From CAVTBX01 sp963733135 (GTDB taxonomy: Bacteria > Actinomycetota > Thermoleophilia > Gaiellales > Gaiellaceae), in contig CAVTBX010000007.1 in NCBI GenBank assembly GCA_963733135.1, positions 62,001-126,000 on the forward strand: DNA of 64,000 nt, given 5' to 3'. The notes beneath the pieces were generated by a model. That model made no database searches and was not told where the DNA came from. It saw only the letters and a list, made by a program, of their open reading frames with translations. This document shows positions 16,267 to 24,099 of this stretch, in pieces. Every line of letters begins with the position of its first letter. Within the stretch, counting starts at the first letter, position 1. The position numbers and the translations under genes were made by a program.

Positions 16267-17232
16267 CTACGCGCTGACGACGTAGACGGGAGTCCCGACC
16301 TCGACCTGCGTGAAGAGGTTTTCGGCGTCGGGGATGCGCATGCGGATGCAGCCGTGCGACGCGGAATAGCCGATCGAAGCAGCGTCCGGTGTCCCATGGA
16401 TCCCAACGGCGGTTGCGTTCAGGCCCATCCAGCGTGTGCCGAGTGGGTTGCCCGGGCCCGGCGGAATCGGCTTTGCGTCCTCAGCCCACTTGCTGTCGGG
16501 CGGGATCCACCATGGGTCGCGCTGCATCGTCACGATCTCCCACTCCCCGAGGGGCGTCGGGTACTTCCTCGATCCCGTCGCGACGCCGAAGGTGCTGCTG
16601 AGCGCATCGCCCTGGTAGAGATAGAGCTCGTTGGATGCGCGGCGGATGACGACAATCGGGCCGTAGTCGGCGCTCGTGAGCTCGGGCTCGACCGCTTTGA
16701 AGGGGATAGGAAGAACCACACCGCGGAACGTCGTCTCGAGCGCCCGGGCGATCTGACCGACCAGGCGCCTGCGGTCGACTCGTCGGCCGTCCTGCGCGTC
16801 CGTGAACGCGGGCTGGAGGTCTCGGAGCCCGATCAGCTCAGAGTTGACCGCCGCCAGTCTGTACTTGCGGTCGAGCCGCGCGACGTAGCCGCGGATCGCC
16901 TCGCGGTCGACGCCTACGGAGAGCGGCAGGTCGGCGTTCGGGCCGGCGGCGAGAGCGGCCACGACGGCGTCCTGGACCGCCGCGTCGGCACCCAGCTCCG
17001 CCGGGCTCACGTTCCAGGTTCGATCCTCGTGCCGAAAGGTGATCGGCTCGCCGAAGCTCTCGGAGATCTTTGCCCGGGCGGGCTCCGATGTCAGGCCGCC
17101 GACGTCAATCCCGTCGACTGTGACGCCTGCAGCGATCGGCGGCAGCGGGATGCCCGCGGCCGGCACGGCAGAGCCGAAGGCACTCAACGCGAGCACGGTG
17201 ACGAGCAGTCCTCGAAGCACAGGCCTTCTCAA
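16267..17232 (-). CDS. Exported L,D-transpeptidase (YkuD) with a peptidoglycan-binding-like domain
   Basis: L,D-transpeptidases make 3-3 cross-links in peptidoglycan outside the membrane. The product, up to 321 residues, has a signal peptide (LLVTVLALSAFGSAVPAAG), a middle domain of the VanW-associated putative peptidoglycan-binding type (DVGGLTSEPARAKI ... FRHEDRTWNVSPAELG), and a C-terminal YkuD domain with IHGTPDAASIG and SHGCIRM; the cysteine near residue 295 is the nucleophile. The start is unsure: TTG 17232 overlaps a -10-like TACTAT (17232-17237), while GTG 17220 (starting VLRGLLVTVL) has AGAAGG just upstream. The gene lies 35 bases downstream of rlmN on the same strand. Confidence 0.9.
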   Translation of the reverse strand: MRRPVLRGLLVTVLALSAFGSAVPAAGIPLPPIAAGVTVDGIDVGGLTSEPARAKISESFGEPITFRHEDRTWNVSPAELGADAAVQDAVVAALAAGPNADLPLSVGVDREAIRGYVARLDRKYRLAAVNSELIGLRDLQPAFTDAQDGRRVDRRRLVGQIARALETTFRGVVLPIPFKAVEPELTSADYGPIVVIRRASNELYLYQGDALSSTFGVATGSRKYPTPLGEWEIVTMQRDPWWIPPDSKWAEDAKPIPPGPGNPLGTRWMGLNATAVGIHGTPDAASIGYSASHGCIRMRIPDAENLFTQVEVGTPVYVVSA

Positions 17233-17267
17233 TAGTAGGCGCTCTCCGGCTCGACGCGAGAGAGTTG

Positions 17268-18248
17268 CTACCTCGTGGCGGCGAGCTGCCCGCAGGCCGC
17301 CTCGATGTCCCGGCCCCTGGTCAAGCGGACCGTCGTGGCCAGCCCGCCGGTGCGAAGCACGTCGCGAAAGGCTTCGATGGCCTTCGGAGTCGAGCCCTCG
17401 AAGAGCCCGGTCGGGTTGTAGGGAATGAGATTGACCTTGAAGGCCTTGCGGTCGAGGAGCGCTGCGAGCTCGCGAGCCTGCTCGACGCGATCGTTGACCC
17501 CGGCGAGCATGACGTACTCGACGAACACCTTGCGGCCGGTGCGCGCGTGGTGGAGACGGCAGAGGTCGAGCACGTCATGGAGCCGATAGCGATCATTCAC
17601 TGGCATGAGCTCGCTCCGGAGAGCGTCGTTCGGCGCGTGCAACGAGAGCGCGAGGCGGATCGGCTCGTCGACCTCGTCCACGAAGCGCCTAAGGCCCGGC
17701 AGCCAGCCGACGGTCGAGATCGTCGTCCGCCGATGCGTGATGCCGAGGTCAGGAAGGCGACGGGCCGCCTCGAGGACGCCGTCGAAGTTCAGGAACGGCT
17801 CTCCCATGCCCATGAAGACCGCGTGGTCGACGTGCTCCGCGCGCCTGAAGTGGAGAGCCTGGTCGAGGACCTCCCACGCAGTCAGGTTCCGACCGAAGCG
17901 CATGCGGCCGGTCGCGCAGAACGTGCATGTGAGCGGACACCCTGACTGGCTGGACAGGCAGAGCGAGCGGCGTCCATCCCGGTAGCGCATGAGCACCGTC
18001 TCGACGGGATGGCCCTCCGCCGTCTGGAAAAGCGCCTTCCTCGTACCGTCCCGGCTCCGAGCCTCGTCGACGAGCTCGAGCGTCGAGTATGGAATCGCCT
18101 CGGCCAGCCGGGTGCGCAGTGGGGACGGGACGTTCGTCATGTCCTCGTAGCCCGGTGCACCGCGCGCAGCCCAGCTCCAGACCTGGCCTGCCCGGTAGGC
18201 GGGCTCGCCCTCTTGGCGCAGGAGCTCCTCGAGACGTGTGACGTCCAT
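17268..18248 (-). CDS. rlmN: 23S rRNA/tRNA adenine-C2 methyltransferase RlmN
   Basis: RlmN is a radical-SAM enzyme that methylates C2 of A2503 in 23S rRNA and A37 of some tRNAs. The 326-residue product has the iron-sulfur motif CxxxCxxC (SGCPLTCTFCATG, cysteines near 104, 108 and 111), GMGEPFLN, STVGWLPGL, the SLHAPND region, VEYVMLAGVND and a final AACGQL, whose cysteine forms the methyl-adduct intermediate. ATG 18248 gives a normal N-terminus (MDVTRLEELL); longer frames run into the control region. TACCGT (18258-18263) lies 9 bases upstream of the ATG as a probable -10. Confidence 0.96.
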   Translation of the reverse strand: MDVTRLEELLRQEGEPAYRAGQVWSWAARGAPGYEDMTNVPSPLRTRLAEAIPYSTLELVDEARSRDGTRKALFQTAEGHPVETVLMRYRDGRRSLCLSSQSGCPLTCTFCATGRMRFGRNLTAWEVLDQALHFRRAEHVDHAVFMGMGEPFLNFDGVLEAARRLPDLGITHRRTTISTVGWLPGLRRFVDEVDEPIRLALSLHAPNDALRSELMPVNDRYRLHDVLDLCRLHHARTGRKVFVEYVMLAGVNDRVEQARELAALLDRKAFKVNLIPYNPTGLFEGSTPKAIEAFRDVLRTGGLATTVRLTRGRDIEAACGQLAATR

Positions 18249-18408
18249 CGCGCCGACACGGTAGCCCGGCCCGCCTCGGTCGCCCGACACAAGTCGGGAT
18301 AACCGAACCTGGGGAGCGAGGTGGCACGCCTGCGCGGGCGGGCTGGCTCCAGCAAGATGGGCGTGTTCCCTCCGCCAGGCTCGCCCTGGGTCTCGCACCC
18401 CATGAAAT

Positions 18409-18441
18409 CGTGCGGGCGGGCCCTCGCTCGCCCGCACGTTT
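18409..18441. promoter_or_regulatory. Perfect 10-bp stem-loop between rlmN and the aldolase
   Basis: CGTGCGGGCG (18409-18418) pairs perfectly with CGCCCGCACG (18429-18438) over a 10-base loop and is followed by TTT. It sits in the 212-base divergent region, just upstream of the -10 of the aldolase. It could be an operator or stop stray transcription from upstream. Nothing else was recognised in this gap. Confidence 0.5.
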
Positions 18442-18448
18442 CGGCCGT

Positions 18449-18454
18449 TACGCT
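18449..18454 (+). promoter_or_regulatory. -10 hexamer TACGCT, leaderless-type promoter
   Basis: TACGCT is followed by 6 bases and the GTG at 18461, ideal spacing for a leaderless transcript. Confidence 0.6.
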
Positions 18455-18460
18455 GGCCGC

Positions 18461-19537
18461 GTGGTCGACCTTCGCTCGGACACCCTCACGAAGCCCACGG
18501 CAGGCATGCGCCGCGCCATGGCCGAAGCCGAGGTCGGCGACGAGCAGAAGCGCGAGGATCCGACCGTGATCGCGCTCGAGGAGCGCGCGGCGGCGATGCT
18601 CGGCCAGGAGGCTGCCGTCTACGTCCCGACCGCGACGATGGCGAACCAGATCGCGCTTCGGCTCCACTCGGAGCCGGGCGACGAGGTGATCGCGGAGGCC
18701 AACGCGCACGTGTTCCGGTACGAGCTCGGTGGCCCGGCCGTCCATTCGGGGCTCTCGATGCGTCCGATTCAGACGGCGGCCGGCCTGTTCCGGGCAGAGG
18801 ACGTGGCAGAGCGGATCAGCCCGCCGGGCGACCTGCACGCTGCGCCGAGCCGGATCGTGTGCGTCGAGAACACGCACAACGGCGGCGGCGGTCGTGTCTG
18901 GCCGCTGGAGCAGCTTCGTGCGGTGTGCGCCGAAGCCCGGTCTCACGGTCTAGCCGTCCATCTCGACGGCGCACGGCTCATGAACGCTTCTGTCGCGAGC
19001 GGGATCACTGCGGCCGAGATCGGGAGCACGTTCGACACGGTCACGCTCTGCCTCTCCAAGGGCCTCGGCTGTCCCCTCGGCGCCGTGCTCGCGACCTCGG
19101 CAGACCGTGAGCCGAAAGCCCGGCGCCTCAAGCACATGTTCGGCGGTGCGATGCGCCAGGCCGGTGTCGTCGCCGCCGCCGGTCTCTACGCGCTCGACCA
19201 CCACGTCGAGCGCCTCGCCGAGGATCATGCCAACGCGCGCAGGCTCGCCGAGGGCCTCGCTGAGGCCGGGCTGCCGGTCGACCTCGGCGAAGTCGAGACG
19301 AACTTCGTCCTCCTCGACGCCGGCCGCCTCGGTCTGACGGGTGACGAGGTCCTGGCGCAGCTCAGGGCCGAGCGTGTTCTCTTCTCGTTCTCGGTCGGCA
19401 AGGACATCCTTCGGGCTGTCACCCATCTCGACGTGAGCGCCGACGACGTCGAGGCCGCCGTCGAGGGCGCGACGCGCGCGTTGGCCGGCGGGCGGCGGCC
19501 GGTGGAGCTCGCCGCGGACGGCCCCACTCCCTACTGA
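18461..19537 (+). CDS. Low-specificity L-threonine aldolase
   Basis: This PLP enzyme of fold type I cleaves L-threonine or allo-threonine to glycine and acetaldehyde. The 358-residue protein opens with the family signature VDLRSDTLTKPTAGMRRAM, has HVFRYELGGPA, ENTHNGGGGRVWPL, HLDGARLMNA and the PLP-lysine segment TLCLSKGLGCPLGAVL. MFGGAMRQAGVVAAAG also matches. GTG 18461 places the conserved VDLRSDT at the very start. It overlaps the next gene by one base (TGATG), so the two are in one operon. The glycine it makes could feed the nearby glycine cleavage system. Confidence 0.94.
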   Translation: MVDLRSDTLTKPTAGMRRAMAEAEVGDEQKREDPTVIALEERAAAMLGQEAAVYVPTATMANQIALRLHSEPGDEVIAEANAHVFRYELGGPAVHSGLSMRPIQTAAGLFRAEDVAERISPPGDLHAAPSRIVCVENTHNGGGGRVWPLEQLRAVCAEARSHGLAVHLDGARLMNASVASGITAAEIGSTFDTVTLCLSKGLGCPLGAVLATSADREPKARRLKHMFGGAMRQAGVVAAAGLYALDHHVERLAEDHANARRLAEGLAEAGLPVDLGEVETNFVLLDAGRLGLTGDEVLAQLRAERVLFSFSVGKDILRAVTHLDVSADDVEAAVEGATRALAGGRRPVELAADGPTPY

Positions 19538-20871
19538 TGGCGGAGATCCCCGAGGCCCTCAGCCGAGATCTCCTGATGCGGACCCGGCGCTTCCAGCGCG
19601 AGGAACGCATTCCCGGCGTCAGTGCTGCGGTCGCGCGGCGGGGCGAGACACTCTGGGAGGACGCCGTCGGCCTGGCCGACGTCGCGGCTGGAACGGCCGT
19701 CACGCCCGACACGCAGTACCGCGTCGGGTCGATCACGAAGACCTTCACGGCGGTTGCGATCATGCAGCTCCGCGACGCCGGCGCCCTGGCGCTCGACGAC
19801 CGCCTCGGCGAGCACGTCGAGGAGTCGGCGCACCCGGGCCCGACGATCAGGCGGCTCCTCTCCCATAGCTCGGGTCTCCAGCGTGAGGTGACCGGGGACG
19901 TCTGGGAGACGCTCGAGGCGCTGACGATCGAGGAGCTGCTCGCGCGGCTCGACGAGGCGGAGCAGCTGCTCGAGCCGGGCCGCTGGTGGCATTACTCGAA
20001 TCTCGCGTTCGCCCTGCTCGGCGAGGTCGTCGCGCGGAAGGCCGGCCACCCATACCGGGACGTCGTACAGACGGGCATCCTCGACCCGCTCGGGCTCAGC
20101 CGCACGACCTGGGATCCCGTCGAGCCCCGGGCGCGCGGCTATCTCGTCGCGCCCTACTCGCAGGGCGTGCGTGCCGAGCCAGACCACATGCCCCTCGGCG
20201 GCGAGGAGTCGGCCGGCCAGCTCTGGTCGACGACGGGCGACCTGTGCCGCTGGGCAGCGTTCCTCACCGATCCGGATCCGGCCGTTCTGACGCCTGCGAC
20301 GGCCGAGGAGATGCACGCGGTGCAGGTCATGACCGACGACGGTTGGAAGGAGGGCTGGGGCCTGGGTCTCGAGCTGACGCGCTCCGGCGACCGGATCCTC
20401 GCCGGGCACAGTGGCGGCATGCCGGGGCACATCACCGGTTTCGTGTACTCGCGGCGGGACGGCATCGCAGCAGCCGTCCTCGCCAATGCATACGGAGACT
20501 CGCACAAGGAGGCGGTCGGGCTGGCGACGACCGCCATGGACGCCCTGCCGCTGGTGCCCGAGCCGTGGCGGCCCGTTGTCGAGCCGGTGCCCGACCAGGT
20601 CGCGCCCGTTCTCGGCCGCTGGTGGTCAGAGGGCCAGGAGACGATCTTCTCGTGGCGCGCCGGACACCTCGAGGCGAGAATCGCGACCGACCCATCCGAT
20701 GAGGAGCCCTCCGTCTTCGCCGAGGAGGCGCCGGATCGCTTCCGGGTCGAGTCTGGACGTGAACGAGGCGAGGTGCTGCGCGTCGTCCGCGACGAGGCCG
20801 GCGAGGTCGTCAAGCTCTACTGGGCGACGTATCCTTTCAAGCGCGAGCCGTTCACCTTCGGCGAGCCCTGA
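19537..20871 (+). CDS. Beta-lactamase-fold serine hydrolase (class C/esterase type)
   Basis: The 444-residue product belongs to the beta-lactamase/penicillin-binding fold, often esterases or D-amino-acid peptidases. It shows SITK (S65-K68), the YSN triad part (Y153-N155) and HSGG near residue 291 in place of the KTG box. After residue 330 there is an extra beta-rich C-terminal domain of about 110 residues. No signal peptide is seen, so it is probably cytoplasmic and not a true beta-lactamase. The start overlaps the aldolase stop by one base and its own stop overlaps the next gene in the same way (TGATG). The substrate is unknown. Confidence 0.85.
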   Translation: MAEIPEALSRDLLMRTRRFQREERIPGVSAAVARRGETLWEDAVGLADVAAGTAVTPDTQYRVGSITKTFTAVAIMQLRDAGALALDDRLGEHVEESAHPGPTIRRLLSHSSGLQREVTGDVWETLEALTIEELLARLDEAEQLLEPGRWWHYSNLAFALLGEVVARKAGHPYRDVVQTGILDPLGLSRTTWDPVEPRARGYLVAPYSQGVRAEPDHMPLGGEESAGQLWSTTGDLCRWAAFLTDPDPAVLTPATAEEMHAVQVMTDDGWKEGWGLGLELTRSGDRILAGHSGGMPGHITGFVYSRRDGIAAAVLANAYGDSHKEAVGLATTAMDALPLVPEPWRPVVEPVPDQVAPVLGRWWSEGQETIFSWRAGHLEARIATDPSDEEPSVFAEEAPDRFRVESGRERGEVLRVVRDEAGEVVKLYWATYPFKREPFTFGEP

Positions 20872-21683
20872 TGGCGCACTGGATCTGCCGCGCGTGCGCG
20901 ATGCAGTATCCGGAGAGCATCGAGCCGCCGCCGGCCTGCCTCGTGTGCGAGGACGAGCGCCAGTACGTGCCGGACGAGGGGCAGCGCTGGGCGACCCTAG
21001 ACGAGCTCCTCCAGCAACATCGGGCCGATGTGCGCGACGTGGAGCCCGGGCTCGTAGGGATCGGGATGGAGCCTGCGTTCGCGATTGGGCAGCGGGCACT
21101 CCACCTGAGCGGTGACGACGGCCCGAACCTCCTCTGGGACTGCATCCCGCTCCTGGACGACGAGATCGCGGCGAGAGTCGACGAGCTCGGCGGCATTGAC
21201 CTGATCGCGGTCTCGCACGCCCACTATTACTCGACGATGGTCGAGTGGGCCGAGCGCTTCGAAGCGCGGATCCTCGTGCACGCCGACGATCGCGAGTGGG
21301 TCTTGCGACCTAGCTCTCGCGTCGCGCTCTGGGAGGGGGAGACCAGGGAACTCGGGCCGGGCGTGACGCTCGTCCGCTGCGGCGGGCATTTCGAGGGCGG
21401 CCAGGTTCTCCACTGGGCCGCTGGAGCGGAGGGCCGCGGCGCGCTCCTATCCGGCGACATCGTCCAGGTGATCCCAGACCGGAGATTCGTGAGCTTCATG
21501 CGGAGCTACCCGAACCTGATCCCGCTGCCCGCGTCGAAGATCCGGCAGATTGCGAGCGCGCTCGAGCCGTTCGGGTTCGAGCGGATCTACGGCGCGTGGT
21601 GGGGAAGCGTCGTGCCGGCCGACGGCAAGGCCGCCGTCCGGCGCTCGGCTGAGCGCTACCTCCGGGCGATCGGCGCGGCCTAG
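20871..21683 (+). CDS. Metallo-beta-lactamase-fold protein with an N-terminal zinc ribbon
   Basis: The 270-residue protein begins with two paired cysteines, CRACAMQYP and CLVCEDE, 22 residues apart, which look like a small zinc ribbon. A metallo-hydrolase-like domain follows, with DLIAVSHAHYYSTMVEW in the place of the usual HxHxDH motif, GGHFEGG as a further metal ligand region, and LLSGDIVQV with a conserved aspartate. The metal site differs from the textbook pattern (HAHYY), so activity is uncertain. It is the last gene of a three-gene unit with the aldolase and serine hydrolase. Confidence 0.75.
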   Translation: MAHWICRACAMQYPESIEPPPACLVCEDERQYVPDEGQRWATLDELLQQHRADVRDVEPGLVGIGMEPAFAIGQRALHLSGDDGPNLLWDCIPLLDDEIAARVDELGGIDLIAVSHAHYYSTMVEWAERFEARILVHADDREWVLRPSSRVALWEGETRELGPGVTLVRCGGHFEGGQVLHWAAGAEGRGALLSGDIVQVIPDRRFVSFMRSYPNLIPLPASKIRQIASALEPFGFERIYGAWWGSVVPADGKAAVRRSAERYLRAIGAA

Positions 21684-21703
21684 CTTTCGCGGGGCTTGAG
21701 GCC

Positions 21704-21720
21704 GCGCGGGACCCTCGCGC
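21704..21720 (+). terminator. Weak hairpin after the metallo-hydrolase gene
   Basis: GCGCGGG can pair with CCTCGCGC over a three-base loop about 20 bases after the stop. There is no T-run, so this is only a possible terminator. Confidence 0.25.
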
Positions 21721-21841
21721 CAAGACCGCACCCGCACGCCCAGGATGCCACCCAAACGGTCTCAGCCCTTCCCATGAGCGCGTTTCGCCACGCCCTCGTT
21801 ACAGATCCGCCACCTTCACCCTGTCCGCGCAGGGCACGGCT

Positions 21842-21856
21842 GAGGGTCAGACCCTC
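21842..21856. promoter_or_regulatory. Palindrome GAGGGTC-A-GACCCTC upstream of the MFS gene
   Basis: This is a perfect 7-base inverted repeat with a single central base. It lies 5 bases before the -10 hexamer of the MFS gene, where a repressor would compete with RNA polymerase. Its core GGGTC/GACCC recalls the palindrome at the edge of the dispersed element. Confidence 0.5.
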
Positions 21857-21861
21857 GCCGG

Positions 21862-21867
21862 TAGCCT
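21862..21867 (+). promoter_or_regulatory. -10 hexamer TAGCCT, leaderless-type promoter of the MFS gene
   Basis: TAGCCT is followed by 7 bases and GTG 21875. Confidence 0.55.
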
Positions 21868-21874
21868 CGGCCCG

Positions 21875-23128
21875 GTGGCCGAGCAGGCGGGCATCCGGGA
21901 GATCCTGGCCGACCGCGGGGTGCGGGCGGTCATCGGGCTCGCCCTCCTCGTCATGGCGGGCTTCGGCCTCGTGCTGCCCGTCCTGCCGCTCTTCGCGCGC
22001 TCGTTCGGCGTCGACTATGGCTCGGCGAGTCTGCTCGTCTCGGCCTTCGCGTTCACACGTCTCGGCGGCGACCTCGTCGCCGGGCCGCTCGTCGACCGCT
22101 ACGGCGAGCGCCTGACCGGCGGTCTCGGCATCGTCCTCACGGCGGGTAGCTCGCTCGCGGCGGCTCTGGCCCCGACCTTCACGTGGGCCGTGGTCTTCTG
22201 GGCCGCGGGAGGAGCCGGCTCGGCCGTCATGTTCGCCTCCTTCTACAGCTACCTCCTGAAGGCAGTTCCGAAGGAGAGGATGGCCCGCGCACTCGGGCTC
22301 TTCTACGGCGCCTTCAACGGCGGGATGATCGCCGGCGGCGCCGTCGGCGGCTTCGTGGCTCATGTTGCCGGCCTCGAGGCGCCGCTGATCGTCTACGCGG
22401 GCGTGCTTGCAGTCGCCGCGGTGCTTTTCTTCCGTCTCATCCCCGAGCACCCCGGCCGTCGGATCGAGCCGCCGCTTACGACGGAGGAGGCGGAGCGCGA
22501 GCGCGACCTCCCGGTAGCAAGGCGCGGGAGAACCGCCGTCGGCCGGCTCTTCCGGATACCCGGGTTCGCCGTGGTCATGGTCGTGAACCTCGCGTACATG
22601 TGGATGGTTGCGGCCGTCTTCAACACGCTCGTCCCGTTCTTTGCAAAGGACGAACTCGACATGTCGACGGTCGGGATCGGGGTCGCCTTCGCCGTGGTGC
22701 TCGGTGCCGAGTTCGCCGTCCTCTACCCGGCCGGCAGCGCGGCCGACCGCCATGGGAGAAAGACCGTGATGGTGCCCGCACTGGCCGGGCTCGCAGTCAT
22801 GACCGTGCTGGTCGGCCTCACCGGAACGCCGCTCGTCTTCGGGCTCGCGCTGGCGCTCCTCGGCGTTGCCTCCGGCTACGCGGGCGTCCCGCCAGCGGCC
22901 ATGCTCGCCGACGTGACGCCCGAAGAGGGCTCCGGCACGGCCGTCGGCACGTTCCGTTTCTTCGGCGACCTGGGGCTCATGCTCGGGCCGATCGTCGCGG
23001 GGTACGCCACATCGGGGCTCGGCTTCGAGGCCGCATTCGCCCTTGCCGCCGCACCGACGGTCGTCGCACTCGCCCTCGTCGTCAGGATGCGCGAGACGCT
23101 TCGGCCCGCCGTCGCGCAGTCGGCGTAG
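21875..23128 (+). CDS. Major facilitator superfamily transporter
   Basis: The 417-residue membrane protein has twelve probable transmembrane segments in two halves. The MFS loop motif between helices 2 and 3 is seen as GDLVAGPLVDRYGER, and its repeat in the second half as PAGSAADRHGRKT. Such proteins are usually proton-driven drug or metabolite exporters; the substrate cannot be told. It has its own promoter with a palindrome, suggesting control by a local or ligand-sensing repressor encoded elsewhere. The 3' end overlaps the convergent gene by 47 bases. Confidence 0.88.
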   Translation: MAEQAGIREILADRGVRAVIGLALLVMAGFGLVLPVLPLFARSFGVDYGSASLLVSAFAFTRLGGDLVAGPLVDRYGERLTGGLGIVLTAGSSLAAALAPTFTWAVVFWAAGGAGSAVMFASFYSYLLKAVPKERMARALGLFYGAFNGGMIAGGAVGGFVAHVAGLEAPLIVYAGVLAVAAVLFFRLIPEHPGRRIEPPLTTEEAERERDLPVARRGRTAVGRLFRIPGFAVVMVVNLAYMWMVAAVFNTLVPFFAKDELDMSTVGIGVAFAVVLGAEFAVLYPAGSAADRHGRKTVMVPALAGLAVMTVLVGLTGTPLVFGLALALLGVASGYAGVPPAAMLADVTPEEGSGTAVGTFRFFGDLGLMLGPIVAGYATSGLGFEAAFALAAAPTVVALALVVRMRETLRPAVAQSA

Positions 23129-24020
23129 TGCCGCGCACGTAGCCACGGAGGATCGCGTCGATCTGGACGCCGGCGAGGAAGGTCACGGCCGAGACGTACA
23201 GATACGTCATGAGGACGATGATGATCGAGAGGTTTCCGAAGAGCGACTCGTAGGTCGCGACCGTCGTCGCGTACCAGTTGAAGACGAGCGAGGCCGCGAT
23301 CCACGCCGCCGTAACGACGACAGCGGAGACACCGACCAGCGAGCGCCGCTGGTGTCGTGCGGGCGCGAACCGGATCAGCATGACGACGACGCCTGTCATG
23401 AGCACCGCCGCCCCGATCCAGCGCGCAAAGAAGAGCGCTACGCCGTTCGTGAGCCCAACCCGGTCGGCAATCTGCGGGCCGAGCTGTAGGGCGACGATCG
23501 CCAGCCCGAGCGCCAACGTCGTAATGACGGCGAGCACACCCGAGACCGCGAACCGCGTGAGCGTAGAGCGCCGCTCCTCGGCGCCGTAGATGAGGTTCAG
23601 GCTCCCCATCACGGCTCGGATCGCGCCGGAGACCTCCCACACGGCGAGCGCCACGCCGAGGGTCAGCCAGAAGCCGCTCCCCGACCGCAGGACCTCCTGC
23701 ACGGTCGCGTCGACGACCGTGAAGGCTCCGGACGACACCCGGCTCTGGAGCTGCGGCGCGACCTCGTCGCGATACACCTCCTCGAGGTCGAAGAAGCCGA
23801 GCACGGCGACCCCCGCGAGGAGAAGCGGGATGAGCGCGAAGAGCACCCGGAACGAGATCGCGCTCGCATACGTCAGGAGGTCGTTCCGGGCGAACCCGTC
23901 CAGGACGTCCGAGAAGAGCTGACGCGCTCCTCTCCGGCTAAGCAGGTCGCGGAGCCGGCTCCAGTCGCGGGCGAACCCGGATGCTTCGGGCACCCGGGTT
24001 CCCCGCACTGTCTCCGCCAT
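23082..24020 (-). CDS. YihY/BrkB family membrane protein
   Basis: The 312-residue product matches the YihY/UPF0761 family (once called ribonuclease BN or BrkB), integral membrane proteins of unknown transport role. Typical features are TYASAISFRVLFALIPLLL in the first membrane segment, a GFWLTLGVALAVWEVSGAIRAVMGSLN-like segment (quoted in part: GAIRAVMGSLN), and a final pair of helices with NLSIIIVLMTYLYVSAVTFL. About six membrane segments are seen. ATG 24020 is preferred to the upstream start at 24044 because the conserved part begins well after it. Confidence 0.88.
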   Translation of the reverse strand: MAETVRGTRVPEASGFARDWSRLRDLLSRRGARQLFSDVLDGFARNDLLTYASAISFRVLFALIPLLLAGVAVLGFFDLEEVYRDEVAPQLQSRVSSGAFTVVDATVQEVLRSGSGFWLTLGVALAVWEVSGAIRAVMGSLNLIYGAEERRSTLTRFAVSGVLAVITTLALGLAIVALQLGPQIADRVGLTNGVALFFARWIGAAVLMTGVVVMLIRFAPARHQRRSLVGVSAVVVTAAWIAASLVFNWYATTVATYESLFGNLSIIIVLMTYLYVSAVTFLAGVQIDAILRGYVRGTTPTARRRAEASRAS

Positions 24021-24099
24021 GCCTAACCGGTCCCCCCGGGGCACGGAGGAGAAACGCCGCCCCGAGACCCAGTCGAACCCCGGGGCGGCGGTCCTGTCA

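Noticed and set aside
18409..18465. A fifth copy of the dispersed element before the aldolase
   Set aside because: The reverse strand has AGCGTAACGGCCGAAAC, close to the loop, but the flanking stems, GGGTC palindrome and tail are missing; the match may just reflect the shared -10 hexamer.
21684..21874. Another copy of the dispersed element before the MFS gene
   Set aside because: Only the GGGTC/GACCC palindrome and a weak GGCGTGGCGAAAC string are shared; no hairpin 1 or 2 could be drawn.
21680..23146. 488-codon open frame on the minus strand opposite the MFS gene
   Set aside because: Same kind of shadow; no hydrophobic pattern or motifs, while the plus strand has a textbook MFS protein.
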